A stretch of 64,000 nucleotides of DNA from Petrosia ficiformis. Lineage: Eukaryota > Porifera > Demospongiae > Haplosclerida > Petrosiidae. Of the stretch, positions 13,301 through 25,424 are shown in pieces (position 1 is the first letter of the stretch; every line of letters starts with the position of its first letter). Location: NCBI GenBank assembly GCA_947044365.1, contig OX345636.1, positions 62,741,537 through 62,805,536 on the forward strand, written 5' to 3'. Below the pieces are notes generated by a model. It had not been told where the DNA came from and did no database searches. It saw nothing but the letters and a program-made list of their open reading frames with translations. The translations under genes were made by a program, and so were the position numbers.

Positions 13301-13919
13301 GTAGTTTAACTATGATTACATCATTACAATATACCTTTATATACTTGTGTGACTTGCCTATTGATAACTTATATGGATTTTTTAACGAAAGTAGAGGGAT
13401 CTCTAATGTGGCTTTACAACTTCCTGAATAGCTAGGTACAATAGTAACTATACATTGTGATGATTACAGCTCTTGTGGCTTCATCAATCATAATCTTCTC
13501 TATGGATTTATTTAATGATATTAAAAGTCCTATATTATTTTCTAACAGGTAATAACCTGACTCAAGCTGATCCTCATCAACTAGTAGAGTGTATTAAACT
13601 AGTTTTTGATCAAAACTATTCTTCACTTGGTAGTCTATTTGAAGATTCCATAGATGTCATAGCCAGTGAAATGTTACAAGCTGGTCTAATATCTGGTCAT
13701 GTTGCTAAGAAACCAACATTTCATCTGTTAATTAACGACTTCACTTCTGGAATGGTTTTTATGAGAAAAGCTGATACAATTATAAATCATATTATTAAAT
13801 TCTTAAGAGTACTATTAGAAATGCAAGGTCCATTTGTATTTGCTGCTGAACATCTTAAAGAAGATATTCATGATATTATTAATAGTAGACTAGGTATTGA
13901 GTTAAATATTAATGTGTAA
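10342..13919 (+). CDS. Coiled-coil/ZU5-domain protein, 12 exons
   Basis: Exons: 10342-10536, 10591-10725, 10782-10919, 11012-11143, 11335-11430, 11536-11709, 11767-12321, 12374-12474, 12528-12683, 12736-12928, 12984-13037, 13549-13919. Every junction is GT/AG and one frame runs throughout (~765 residues to TAA). The N-terminal start is not found; 10342 is an acceptor. Residues 1-290 are charged and heptad-like (coiled coil). Residues ~300-430 match a ZU5 domain ('[15 protein letters not shown]', 'CEVVVKAL', '[11 protein letters not shown]', '[10 protein letters not shown]'), the beta-sandwich shared by ankyrin, UNC5 and PIDD. A run of about 15 prolines follows, then a ~150-residue globular block, then a helical C-terminal domain in the last exon (see findings). 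ZU5 proteins of this kind usually act as cytoplasmic scaffolds or death-signalling adaptors; the role here is inference. Exons 3 and 4 are a duplicated pair. Confidence 0.85.
11150..11302. repeat. 9-bp minisatellite (ATTACCAGT)n in an intron
   Basis: About 16 copies of ATTACCAGT with a few 'aatacc' variants fill most of the intron between exons 4 and 5 of the ZU5 gene. Confidence 0.95.
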
Positions 13920-15842
13920 TAATACAACATGAATTAACTATTAGTATTGTATAGTGTCTTATTATGTGTGATTAGTAAAATATAAAGTTTCAGTTGTGAA
14001 GTGATTTGTCATTATAATTAACAGAATTTGAGAAAGCTATTAGAAAACTAGTACCTTGAGTGAAGCCTACTATAATTTTTGCAATATATTATATATAATT
14101 GCGATTTTTTTGCCATTCTTAAGCTGTCCACCCCAAATCAATTAGCAACCCAACTTGTGTTGATTACATTCTTGTGGTTATTAAATTAAGTCCCATCACT
14201 AGTACTGTGCTAGAAACAACAACTGTTGCTTTACATTATTGAAAATAAATGAATATTTATAACATGCTTGTATAATTATTATTATTATTATTATTATCCA
14301 TAATAACTATAATAATTATTATTATGTATACTTATTATAAAATGACAAATATGACATCACTAATGTTGAAGATGTACTGGAAGATGAAAATAATAGTAAA
14401 CATTTGGAAGATGAGAAACTGGACTGATGAGTATGATTTCTATATAAGATGGAGGATAGTGGTGAAGAGCTTTGTTATAGTGTATTATATTATTATCATT
14501 ATGACGTTATTATATCACATATATATATATAAGTGTGCTTACCTTCATTTGTTCCTGATGTGTAACTAAATATTAAAACTTCTGAAAGAGCAACAAAGTA
14601 TCAAACAAACATCTGCATTTGAAAGGTCAGTCCTTAACAGTGAAGTCAACAGTCAACTGCTTCACTAAAATATACTATGACTAGAACCATTCAGATGTTT
14701 ACTGACAAAATGGATGTCGTCTGCAGTTGTCTCATTCGCTGTTATGACTGTTTCTCCACAATCATCGAAAAGGTCAAAAACGGTCAGCAATTTCAGCAAA
14801 CATATTACTACTGCAACGATCCAGAAACTTCTCTGCGTTACTAGATGATGTAGAAATGTTAAATACTTGTGTCTTGGCCTTTCTCTGTTGGGGAATAGTC
14901 AAGAATAGCTCAGAAACAAAAGAGAACCAAAAACATCTGACCTTTATAATTGAAATTATTAAAAATGTGTGGGCGATAGAAGTTTATTCAAGGTTTCCAC
15001 ATGCATAAGTATGGCCACAATACAATAGTACACTCATATGTGTGGGTGGTGCGCTTAATATTTGATATTTTCAGGTCTATATAACTCTGATAATGTATAA
15101 GATTTTAGATTCTAACTTACTTTGCTGGAAAGAAGAGTTGTTAGCAAAGCCATTGATGTAAAATTTATGCTTCGCTATCAGTAGGAAAAGAGCAAGGCGA
15201 GTGCTAGTAGTTATGCGGGCAACGCCCACCTCTTTGCTTTTTAAATTGCATCTGACTTGTACTGTATAACTAATACAATGACACTAATTTATATAATGCA
15301 CTTACATGTATTATATTGCATTCATATATATGCTATGTTTTATAAAATATAAATGTATTTACACTGCTACTACATACTACTTACAAGTCAGTGAACATCA
15401 CATTCACACATTGCACATTGATACACATGTATATGAGGTGTTGAGTAAGTATATACAACATGCCAAGGATGGACTCTATTGAGTCTTTGTTTATCCTCAT
15501 CACATCATATAAACACTCATCAGAACACAATAAAGTACTTGGGTTCTAGTTTTTCTCCGCTACATTCTTATAAATAGAATAATATTGTGGAGCTAGTTTC
15601 GTCCGTCCTTAACAGAGCAAGAAGAGATGTCATAAAGTAGTCTTATAGTATACATGCACAAGGACTGTTGGTAGGTTAAGTTCAACAAACATTCTTTCCA
15701 GTCATACCAACCACTCTGTCTTTAAAAAAAGTTCTTTGAGAGAAGTGTATCTAGTTCTGAAAATATAACCCAAGAAATTAGAAAATTATTTAAATGATTG
15801 TAGTCTATATTTAATTCACAACAGGACATTATGAAAGCAGTT
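13920..15842. other. Gene-free stretch downstream of the ZU5 gene
   Basis: AT-rich 3' flank with an (ATT)n tract at 14278-14298. A possible extra splice acceptor at ~14024 ('attaacag' before 'aatttgagaaagc') opens only 11 codons. Nothing else is supportable. Confidence 0.35.
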
Positions 15843-15946
15843 ACATACATAGTTATATAAAAGCTTATATGTGGTTGCTAGGGACATTTCATGTCAGAAT
15901 AATTATAGTGATATAATTACCTAGTTACATGTATATAAAGGCTTAT

Positions 15947-16949
15947 CTCTTTGCGTGCCAAGCGCCTATTTATAGGCGCGTTATTTATATAAATTGTATT
16001 ATTGACCAGTGCCACGCGCCTATATATAGTAACAGGGGTAAACCAATGTTTATACAGAGCAACCACATTGTAGCAACTCATTGAAGTGCCAAAAATATAT
16101 AAGCATTTCAAACAATGAATATCATGGCTTTTCAACTTCTGTTGTATTGGAAATGATTGTGATTGGAGGTCTGATGAAAAGACTAGTAACAATGAGAATG
16201 ATATAGGTATATATATATATATATATATAAAACTAAAAAAGAAAAAAATAAACAATTACTATATTCAAATAATATTACATAATGGTCATAACATATGAAG
16301 GAGTTCTTGTTGACCAATTAACGAGGGACTACATCCAACAATCTATTCGTAAACCTCTCGCAGGAAGACCCCGTTCTTCATTAGAGAATCAGCCTGAAAG
16401 ACTAGATTGAAGAAAACATTTCCTTGCTAAACGAACAGTAAAAGAGCAGTATGAATGTATACTTTGCAGCAAATCTACTAAGAGAAAGAGAACCCTTTAC
16501 CATTGCAAAACATGCAAAGACCATCCCCCTTTATGCCCTATCCTTTGCTTTGAAAAGTACCACACAATACTCTATATAAGCTCCCATATCATATATAAGT
16601 GACTCTCTAGTTACTAAACTGTACATTTACTTTATTTCTTTGGTTTATTGTTTAAAATTAACAAATACATAATGAATTACAACAATTTTTCAAAGATTAC
16701 TTACCTCGTAGCAGAATATCACTCTACATATCGATAACTGAAGTGATACAAGCAGTCTCCATGTTTCCCAAAGGTCTATCAAACGTCAGAGAGTAGGAAA
16801 ATGGTCTTACAAGACGTTACAGACTTAGAAAAAACCCGCAAAAGCAGAGCGTCTGAAACGTTGACCTTTCTTTCTGACCACAGAAATTAATTTGGTATTG
16901 GGGAATTACTCCACGAAAATTAATTAATTTTTTAATGGCACGCAACGAG
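15947..16949 (+). mobile_element. piggyBac-like element inserted in the minisatellite (TTAT duplication)
   Basis: The left end CTCTTTGCGTGCCA and right end TGGCACGCAACGAG are inverted repeats with one mismatch. TTAT flanks both sides (15943-15946 and 16950-16953). Removing the element and one TTAT recreates a normal minisatellite unit ('aaggcTTATatgtgg'). The interior carries a piggyBac-type C-terminal remnant and a 'gcgcctatttataggcgc' palindrome near the left end. PiggyBac elements normally use TTAA, so TTAT is a near-variant. At 1003 bp it lacks the catalytic domain. Confidence 0.85.
16282..16602 (+). pseudogene. piggyBac transposase C-terminal cysteine-rich domain
   Basis: The frame reads 'GVLVDQLTRDYIQQ', 'LAGRPRSSLENQPERLD', a TGA stop, then 'RKHFLAKRTVKEQYECILCS', 'YHCKTC', 'PPLCPILCFEKYHT'. 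The GRP..EN..RL..+HF lead and the paired C-x2-C motifs with 'PLC...CF..YHT' are the cross-brace zinc domain that ends piggyBac/PGBD transposases and binds the element's ends. The DDD catalytic domain is absent. The in-frame stop and the lost N-terminus make it a fossil. Confidence 0.75.
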
Positions 16950-18848
16950 TTATATGTGGTTGCTAGGGACATTTCATGCTAGAATATAGTGATATAATTA
17001 CCTAGTTATATAGAGGCTTATATGTGGTTGCTAGGGACATTTCATGCTAAGATATAGTGATAAAATTACCTAGTTATATAGTGGCTTATAGTGGTTGCTA
17101 GGGACATTTCATGCTAGAATATATGAGTGATATAATGACCTAGGGACATAGAGGCTTATATGTAATTGCTAGGGACATTTCATGTTAGAAAATAGTTATA
17201 TCATCAGAGGCTTATCCATCGTTGCTAGGGACATTTCATGCTAGAATATAGTGATATAATTACCTAGTTATATAAAGGCTTATACGTGGTTGCTAGGGAC
17301 ATTTCATGCTAGAATATAGTGATATAATGACCTAGAGACATAGAAGCTTATACGTGGTTGCTAGGGACATTTCATGCTAAAATATAGTGATATAATTACC
17401 TCACTATATAGAGGCTTATCCCAGGTTGCTAGGGACATTTCATGCTAGAATATAGTGATAAAATGACCTAGGGACATAGAAGCTTATACGTGGTTGCTAG
17501 GGACATTTCATGCTAGAATATAGTGATATAATTACCTCACTATATAGATGCTTATCCCAGGTTGCTAGGGACATTTCATGTTAGAATATAGTAATATAAT
17601 TATGTAGTATTATAGAGGCTTATATGTGGTTGCTAGGGACATTTCATGTGAGAATATAGTGATATAATTACCTTGTTATACAGAGGCTTATATGTGGTTG
17701 CTGGGGACATTTCATGTTAGAATATAGTTAACTAAAACTTCCCAATTTTGATCAATTTTCATTATAGTTACTGCAGTTAGATGTGTAATTTAGTTATACA
17801 TGTAGTTTAGATAACTAACAGTTAATGAAAGGGATTTTAGTTTTAGTTATAGTAGACTAATACAACACTAATGTAGATGTATATTGTACATACACATACA
17901 TACACATTTTTGCATTTTTAACTATCAAATAAGTTGGACTGACCTGATTACTCATGTCTGGTCTGATAGATACAGAACCAGGTGAGATAGAGGGGGTCTC
18001 ATACCTACAAAATCAAAGAACAATGTATGTAATAGTTACTATAGTAAACTTATCTTTATTAATTATATAAGAGTTAGAATATCATGATGATACTATTTAA
18101 CGAAAATTTCAACACATAAATCTGCATACTGTACATCATTTTAAAGTGAATGGATTACCTAATAAAATAATGGGATTATATTTAGACTAGTGCATATAGC
18201 AATTATTATATTAGGTGTGTGTGACTAACCACGTCAAAGTGGAAGTGATGGTTGAGAGTCCATGGAACTAAGCATACCTATAGAATTAGGAACAATGTGT
18301 CCATGAATTCTATGCAGTATTATATACGTTCATACATACATGTTCACTACACACATACATATGTATATGTACATACAACATAACTAAAAGTGGTCCTTAC
18401 TGTTTTACTAAATACATTTTAATAATGAAAGAGCATATATGGATGTCTAAACTAAAAGCTATGAATAATAAAGAGAATAAATGGAGTAATTCAAAAAGGT
18501 CATGCAGATATCTCGACTTTCAGAAATTATTTCGAAACAAAACCCATACATGTAATTCCAGTAATTGTTTTAAAGTTTCCTGGGGGAGTATGACCCTGTG
18601 GTATCCATGCTGTAGTATGCAGGTTTATGCTTGCCTATGGCATGTAGTATCATGCCCATTGCTTTTGAAAGTTCTAAGGCATATTTCCACCTTGGTTGAT
18701 CAACATTGTGGGTCAGAACATTATTACACAACATGTTTGGGATCATACATGTAATGAAAATAGTTCCCTTCTGCTCATGTACATGTTATATGGACACTGG
18801 ATGTTGGCTAGCCATCAAAGATCTTTAGTATTATCTGTAGTTAGCGTA

Positions 18849-19105
18849 TTCATTATTACTAGTAGTACTATCTGTGGTGTTGTAGTCATTATTACTACTA
18901 GTACTATCAGTAGTGCTGTATTCAGTATTACTAGTAGTACTATCAGTAGTGCTGTATTCAGTATTACTTGCATGTAGTACTGTCAATAGTGCTGTATTCA
19001 TTTTTACAGGTAGTGCTATCAGTTGTGCTGTATTTAGTATTACTAATCGTACTATCAGTAGTGCTGTATTCATTATTGCTGATAGTACTATCAATATAGT
19101 GTTAT
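18849..19105. repeat. ~36-bp minisatellite
   Basis: About seven copies of a unit like 'gtactatcagtagtgctgta' followed by 'ttcagtattactagta'. Overlapping open frames on both strands, with a repeated ISSAVFSIT-like pattern, come from the repeat. Confidence 0.9.
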
Positions 19106-19254
19106 ATTCGCAATTTCATGTACTCATCTGATAGGTTCATGTTTAAGGGAAAATAATTATGCATTTTATTTATAATTAATTTATGTGGGTCATAACTGCA
19201 TTCATTGATTGTCAATGTTCATGTGATCTCTGTATCACGTTATAATTTGATGCC

Positions 19255-20316
19255 TTAGCAAACCAGATAATAAAATTTTTTATTATTATAATTATTATTA
19301 ATGAATTTTACAGTACAGAAAATCTTTGAACTGATATACAAAGGAAGATAGGCAAATATTGACATAGGTGTACAGCACTGACTGCATGGAGAACAAAAGT
19401 GGAGGACACCAGAATTATGGGAGTTCAAATTTTTAAAAATAATTATGGCCATACAACTTTCTTTAAGTTTTGTTTTGTAGTACTCAATGACTGGTTAAGA
19501 TCTATAAACAATTCCCCAGCCTTGGAAGGTGATTGAAGTAGAAATTAGCAGATGAGGTAGTGGAGGAAAAAATATGTTTTAACTTTGACGGTGCAGATTG
19601 GGTTTTAAAGTTACAAAAGAGACGTAGTCTAATATGTTGAAAGTAGGAGATGGAAATTTTACTGACTTAGCAAAGAACATGATGTCATTTAGTTCAAAAA
19701 ACATCATGAGGGGAAGAATTTCAAGACGAATTAGATGGGATTTGTAATTTTAAGAAAAGTCATTTAATATGTAGATCTTCAATGTCCTTAATAAAATGAG
19801 GCCGCCAAATTTGTGAGCAATAAGTAAGCTTGAATCTGATTAGTGGTAGATAAAGTATATTTTTTGAGTGTACAGCTTTAACAGTGTGAAATCATCTGCG
19901 TAGGAGATGGAGCATACTGTAGTCTTTAGATAAAATGTAGTGTTATGATGATTCCACTGCAAGTCATTGGAGATAATGACTTCTAAATCTTTTTGTGAGA
20001 GGATCTCGGAGTAATAGGAGTATCCTCAATTTTGTAAGTAGCTTCAAAGTTAGCAAAAAAATCTAATTAATGTCAACTTTTCTTTATGAAAAGATACGTG
20101 CCAGGTGCAACTCCATTCGTATAATGAGTTAATATCGGACTGTAGATGAGTTTGTTCAGAATATCCCCCTATTGGCAGGGCACATTTGCCATCATCTGCA
20201 AATAGAAAAAGATTAGAAAATTTGATTGATACAGTTAAATCATTTATATACATTAGAAAAAAGATATGGCCAAGAATCCTCCCTTGTGGAACCGCAGATG
20301 TATAACGTTTCTTCAC
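19255..20316 (-). pseudogene. 5'-truncated non-LTR retrotransposon (reverse transcriptase C-terminal part)
   Basis: Read on the minus strand, the remnant starts inside the reverse transcriptase palm: 'TSAVPQGRILGHIFFLMYIN' then 'DL', followed by 'FLFADDGKCAL', where FADD is the catalytic aspartate box. Farther down, in shifting frames, are thumb and C-terminal landmarks of this retroelement type: 'YILNDFS'-like text, 'FFELNDIMFFAKSVKFPS', 'NILDYVSF', 'FYFNHLPRLGN' and a final 'LHFCSPCSQC'. Many stops and frameshifts break it. It begins abruptly at the hAT remnant, as expected for a 5'-truncated insertion, and ends in an ATT-rich tail. The exact clade (CR1/L2/Jockey side) is not certain. Confidence 0.75.
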
Positions 20317-21025
20317 TCATTGAGCATTGGTCAAGTTCTTGAACAGTTCGTAGCTTGCTAAAACTTCTCTCTCCATCAACACTACCAATACAAACATACA
20401 GAAAGTTTAGGGCAGCTTTACATAGGTGTGGATATTTTCTAATAGCTGCTTTCCAATATTCCAAAATACTAATTTCTGGATTACCAGGATGTGTAGCTTG
20501 AAGGTATTGTTGAAATTCTTCTTTAATCGATACAATATCAACTGCAGTCGACTGAAACATTGAGGTGTAATTCTCAATTTGCTAGGACTGTGCTAGATTC
20601 TGGAAGAGATCTAAAATAACAGCTTGTTATCAAAGCCCATCAGCACCATATACATGTACCTCTGGATGAGATTGCATTGGCAAGTTGCTTGCCATGTCTC
20701 AGCTAAGGCAATATTAAATTTCAGAAATTTCAGCTTTAGAATTGCTGCTTCTGATTCTTTCAGCATGTTGAATGTAACTGATGTCTCTGGACCAAGAAAA
20801 ACAATGCCACTGGACTTTGACGAAATCTCTGTTTGAAAAAAAACATTCACCAAGTCGTTGGCATGATGAAGTAATGATTTTCCAGACTGCAGTTCTTTCT
20901 GAAGTCGATGAATTGGTTCGAGAGTCTTTAACAGATAGACAATCTTGTCATACTTCGACTGTCGGCTAAAACCATCACCAAGGAGTGCTGGTATAGTCTC
21001 TTTTGATGTTATCCTTTTCTTCAAA
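20311..21025 (-). pseudogene. hAT transposase remnant (C-terminal dimerization region)
   Basis: The frame at 20560-20311 reads 'ISILEYWKAAIRKYPHLCK', then 'FLYVCIGSVDGERSFSKL', then 'SMSEETL'. This is the hAT dimerization signature (tryptophan, a P-L pair, S-V-x-x-E-R-x-F-S, then S-x-E-x-L), which holds part of the catalytic site. The frame at 21024-20611 ('KYDKIVYLLKTLEPIHRLQK', 'ELQSGKSLLHHANDLVNVFF') is probably the preceding helical part, but that is less sure. Stops separate the two parts. The copy is cut at 20311 by the 5'-truncated retrotransposon and abuts Copia-like sequence at ~21025. Confidence 0.65.
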
Positions 21026-21238
21026 CTTCAATGAATAGAGCTTGCGACAGAGTGATAATTTATTCGCCCAAGTTTTCTTCTAGAATTGGTCTTCTAAATT
21101 TTCCAGACTTGTACTGGATCCTGTGGGTCACCTAGTAAATAAAGCAATGAATGTTCAATCGGCAGAACTATGATGGCCAATGCATGATCCTTTCTTGTTT
21201 TAAACTTGGCAAGTATGTTGGCTGATGAATCAAGACCA
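21026..21238 (-). pseudogene. Copia-type gag fragment, downstream half
   Basis: Minus-strand reading gives 'SSANILAKFKTRKDHALAII', 'LLYLLGDPQDPVQVWKILED', a stop, then 'KKTWANKLSLCRKLYSLKF'. This is the gag (UBN2-type) region of Ty1/Copia elements, where a W-x2-L...F pattern precedes 'KL...RKLYSLK'. It begins exactly at the CACTA transposon's end; its upstream half lies at 27937-28040. Normally this protein forms the virus-like particle. Here it is a broken fossil with a stop and no downstream protease or polymerase. Confidence 0.75.
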
Positions 21239-21365
21239 CACTGTAAAAACACTAGTGTCCCAAAGACACCAAATTGCTTGGACACCAGGAGTTTCTAAAT
21301 GATTTGAAGGTCCTGCAGACACTTGTAAATGGATTAGTGTGTCACAGACACTTTCGTTTGGACAC
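21239..21365. repeat. Left CACTA terminus and subterminal repeats
   Basis: TIR CACTGTAAAAA, followed by 'gtgtcc', 'agacacc', 'ggacacc', 'agacac', 'agacac' and 'ggacacc' within ~125 bp. Such clustered short motifs are the usual binding sites of CACTA end-binding proteins. Confidence 0.8.
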
Positions 21366-21514
21366 CAATCAATGAGGAAGTTTTCATTATCTTAAATTCA
21401 CCATCACAGTTGAAATAAAGAACATGCAACATTTATCAGTCATCCTATCTTGTAAACTAATCCAACTCTATAAAATTATATTTTCTTGAAATGAAATGAG
21501 TAGAAGTTTATTTC

Positions 21515-24500
21515 TTACTTAAGAACAACAAATTGTTGATACAGACCAAGAACACAATGATCAGCTAAATTAGACTGTTTTACAAACACAAATGAAGGGG
21601 TACTATAATGGCTAACTTCATATGCATGAAAATGATGATTAAAATGATCCGTATGAAAAGTTTCACAAACTAGAAAATATTCAAATATGATGATATCTGA
21701 AATAGAACCAAACTGTGGAAGAAAGTTGTTTGAAAGGATCACCACACCCCCTGGTTTGTACCGTGTATCTAAGACTTCAATCCATTGCAGTCTGTTAAAA
21801 TAGAAGTGCAAAATAAATAACAGGTACAGTTATTGTCTAAAGCGTGGTTCACATGTGCATGTGTGTATTACTGTCATTGTCTTAGTAACACTATAAACGA
21901 TATTCATCACACAATGGTGAGGATATTTATAGCTTATTGATGTTAATGATCCTGTGCAGGTGACATTTTGTGCATAATTAACACATATTTATTATCTTGT
22001 GTGGCAAATATTGTCTATGCATGACATGGTTCAGAGTGTTGACTGAAAATTGATTACTACCTTGTAATTGTAGTGTGTTGTCTTGTAGAGAAAGAGTTCT
22101 TTAAGTCTGAGTAATACGTAAGGCCTGCTGGATCAACAACACATGCTGTATACAGTACAAGAATCAATATAAATCAATCTTTGTTTAAATAATTATGACC
22201 AGTTTCAAATTACAAAAATGGAGGAACAAAGTTAAGTGATCCAACAAAATTAATAAAATATGATATGCCATTGTCATATCTTTATACAGATTCAATGCAG
22301 AGGCCATAAGAACAATAATTATGAATAAAAACAAAATTATGCCATGCTTGTCTTAAGCTATAATTACAGGGTATGATAAATGTGCAGGTATCTTTGGACA
22401 TGCTTGTTCAGTATGTGAAATAATACAGTTTAGCTTACCAGGGCCAGCAATGGTATTCTTAATAAGAGAATTACCATCAGTAGAATTTGAATGGAGACAA
22501 GATAATCGTTGGTGATGCTTTGCAAGTGTCTTTGGAATGTTTTTGAAGCAGCGGACTCGATGAGTGAGATCCTTAAAGTAGTTGTGTTTGCTTTCAAATC
22601 GCATACACCAAAATCGGGTAAGAGGTCCACACCTTAAAGGATGAATAAACACCAATAAAAACCATTGATTACATATACCAAATACAGTTTACAATGAAGT
22701 ACGTACCTGCTGATCCACTGAGGTTAATGGATGATATAATGTAGTTTTGGTGTGATGTTGTAAGAAGGATATAGTTCAGTGAAATCTTGATGGTGATCTT
22801 CAATTAGAGTACTAAGATACGCAATATGGTCATCACTTAACACTGGTGCAAAAACAAGGTCAATTATCTCTAAAAGACGAAGGAAATTTATCCACCTGGC
22901 ATCAGAATCAGGTATTTTATCACCAATCATCAATGGTAGAAGCCTGCAGAGGCACCACATTTGTGCAGCTATACAAAGGTAACATAAATATTGTGTATTG
23001 CTTAACAGTGGAGTAATCAAGAAGTAATCATAGAATTAACATACAAAAACATTCTTATCACAAATACATATACATGTACATACCTTTCTGCTTTAGTGAA
23101 TGATCTTTCGAGTTAAATGTTGTAAAAGGAATCAATGTAGGTCTATTTAGAATATCTGAAGGAGAGTATGGAAATGTTTGAATTTGGTCATTGACTTCTC
23201 CCAAGGTGACAATTCTTTTCTCATGATAATACTTTAGAAGCTCTTTCATTTCATACGGTGCACACCCTTCCAATACATCATGCATTATATCGGGCACAAG
23301 ACCATCATTGACATGAATGTATTGAGATGTATTTAAAATTGAAATTTCCTGGATTCTATATGTGGTAGCTGTATGATGATGAAGTGGCCCGTTTAAATTA
23401 GCACAATGATGAGAATGGGTCTCACACGTTCGTGGTTGGAATGAACTAGCAATAAACTAAAGGAATAGAAAGGATAGAAGATTTCAGAAATTTTAATGTT
23501 AGCTCAAACTAAAGGCAAAATAATGCTCAAAACTATTAGTACCTTTGTCTGCATATCTTCTGACGTAGAAATGCAGTGTCTACACTTTCGGAGAGCACCA
23601 GAAGGTGCCTTATAACCTCCAAGATAGTGAGATGCAAGGTTGTCACCAGACACTAAAGACTGTGTTCCTTTCAGGACATACTCTTCACCATCACAGTTAA
23701 CTGTGATTCCATTCTAAATGAGTGTAAAATAAAAAGCATATAGGTAACTTGAAATATCAATATTACCTGTTCAAGTTCTTTCAAATCCTTCATGAAAGAT
23801 TTAAGGATAACATTGATACCGTATTTCACAATAACAGTAGCTTTCGCAACTGCTTGGAGCTTTATTGACCTCAGTTGGGAGCGTAAGTATGGGCTTAGGT
23901 TTCCAAGAAGATAGTAAAATAGCCCTATAGAAAAGTCAGCAAATGTGCACACAATGAATGAATGTACATGTACATATCAAGCTTGTGAAGCTTTACTTTT
24001 GAGCCCAAGCGGTTGCACACTTCTACTTCATCATAATATAGCAATATCTGTAAAGCATTTCTTTCCTGAGAGAATAATAGATGTTGTTTAAAATCTGAAC
24101 CATCACAATAGTCCCCAAGTAGTCCATCCATTCGCATATGGCCTCTCATTACCTACATGTATAAAGTACAAAATGTACAAACAAAATTGTTCAATTGTGT
24201 ACATGTACATGTATCTTTTCTTCGTACATATATAAATACATTGTAGTGTTATAACTATACATGCATAAGAATTACACTACAGTGTACTAACACAGAAATC
24301 TTACAATAAAACAGAATGAATAATAGTAGTTACATTACATGTGACCATTTAATATGTAATTATAATAGTAAGAGTTAGGTATTTAAGGATTAGCAATTTA
24401 TATTGCATTCAATATATTTGATCTCATGTTTGTTAGTTTTATGTTAAATGGGTAAAAATATGAGAAGATGTGTCAATTAAAGTGCACAGGAAATTAAACT

Positions 24501-25424
24501 TAATTATATAGAACTAGTAGAAGTAGTACCTCTTTGAACACAAGGGGCTCTTTGAGATGGGAGTGTAAAGATTCAAGGAAGGGGATCTCATAAATATAAT
24601 CATGGGATACTTTTAAATATGGTCGAGACACATGGCATGCAAGTATCATATGCTGTCCGAGTTTTCTTTCCCTAGGTTCCTACATATAAAATAATGAAAA
24701 CTTCGTAATTATTTTGTAACCATGCATGTACAAAGTTAAAATTCTGTATATATACACACAACTCTTGTATATTAACCCTAATATTATATATAATACATGT
24801 AAGTAAAAGTAAGCTGCACTAAACTTACTAAAAGATTTAAGTATTCTCGATAGAACGTCTCTTGAAGGAACTTTGAATCAAGTTGTGTAAAAGGATTATT
24901 TTTCTGAGGGTCATCAAATATTTTTTCAAGACCTTCAAAAGTAGCTATATTCATTCCATTTACTTCTAAATAAGATTTCACTTCAGTCTTCAGTTGATAA
25001 ATCCTCTGTTGAAGCAATTCTGTGAAGTCAGGTATGATACCATCCAATGATGTCTGAGACAGCTTCCTTACTTCCTTTGTCTTTAACAGAAATAGAGCTA
25101 TTTGTTTTGTTCTTTGAAAAGCTGTTAATCCACTGCTACTCTCATTTCCAACAATATCTAAATAGGTCACAGCTTCATCCTCCCTACTTGTTGTTTCAGG
25201 CATAGCATTAGCTATAAATGGTACAGGTAAGTCAAGATTTCCTCGATGTTTTCAGTACAAATGTTTCTTGAATGAATAAAAGTTGCAGTAGGTTCTAGAA
25301 CATCCATCAACTCCACAGCAAATATAAAGTACGGATCATGTGCATGGGCACTTGACATATGTCTTACTACGCCCTTTAGAGTGGGAGCAGCAACCTTGTA
25401 GCAGATCCAACAGATGGACTTCAT
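21515..25424 (-). pseudogene. CACTA (Tnp2-like) transposase, nine exons, damaged
   Basis: Exons (minus strand): 25424-24829, 24679-24530, 24152-23978, 23924-23767, 23713-23543, 23456-23084, 22968-22707, 22632-22439, 21791-21515. An N-terminal C2H2-like finger pair ('CWICYKVAAPTLKGVVRHMS') leads to 'REYLNLLEPRERKLGQHM', 'PLVFKE', then the signature 'PDIMHDVLEGCAPYEMKELL', 'ITPKLHYIIH' and 'CGPLTRFWCMRFESKHNYFK'. These match the animal EnSpm transposase, which cuts and joins the element's ends. Damage: a 1-base slip near 25318 takes the second finger out of frame (the alternate frame reads 'CGVDGCSRTYCNF'); TAA replaces a codon after 'HYIIH' (22726-22724); the exon 3 donor reads ATATGT instead of GTATGT. 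The other splice sites and phases fit. Confidence 0.78.

Larger units (their letters stand above)
15843..17735. repeat. ~68-bp minisatellite, 13 copies, interrupted by a transposon
   Basis: The unit contains 'ggttgctagggacatttcatg', then 'tagaatatagtgatataatt', 'acctagttatatagaggcttat'. One copy lies at ~15870 and twelve at ~16957-17735; spacing between late copies is 67-69 bp. The first copy is separated from the rest by the element at 15947-16949. Copies differ by scattered substitutions. Confidence 0.92.

Noticed and set aside
17944..18277. Two short minus-strand, exon-like pieces (18277-18230, 18004-17944) with AG/GT borders
   Set aside because: The reading frames do not join without a stop and there is no flanking exon chain.
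18425..18754. 109-codon plus-strand frame with many cysteines and tryptophans
   Set aside because: No motif, no splice context and composition like random AT-rich sequence.
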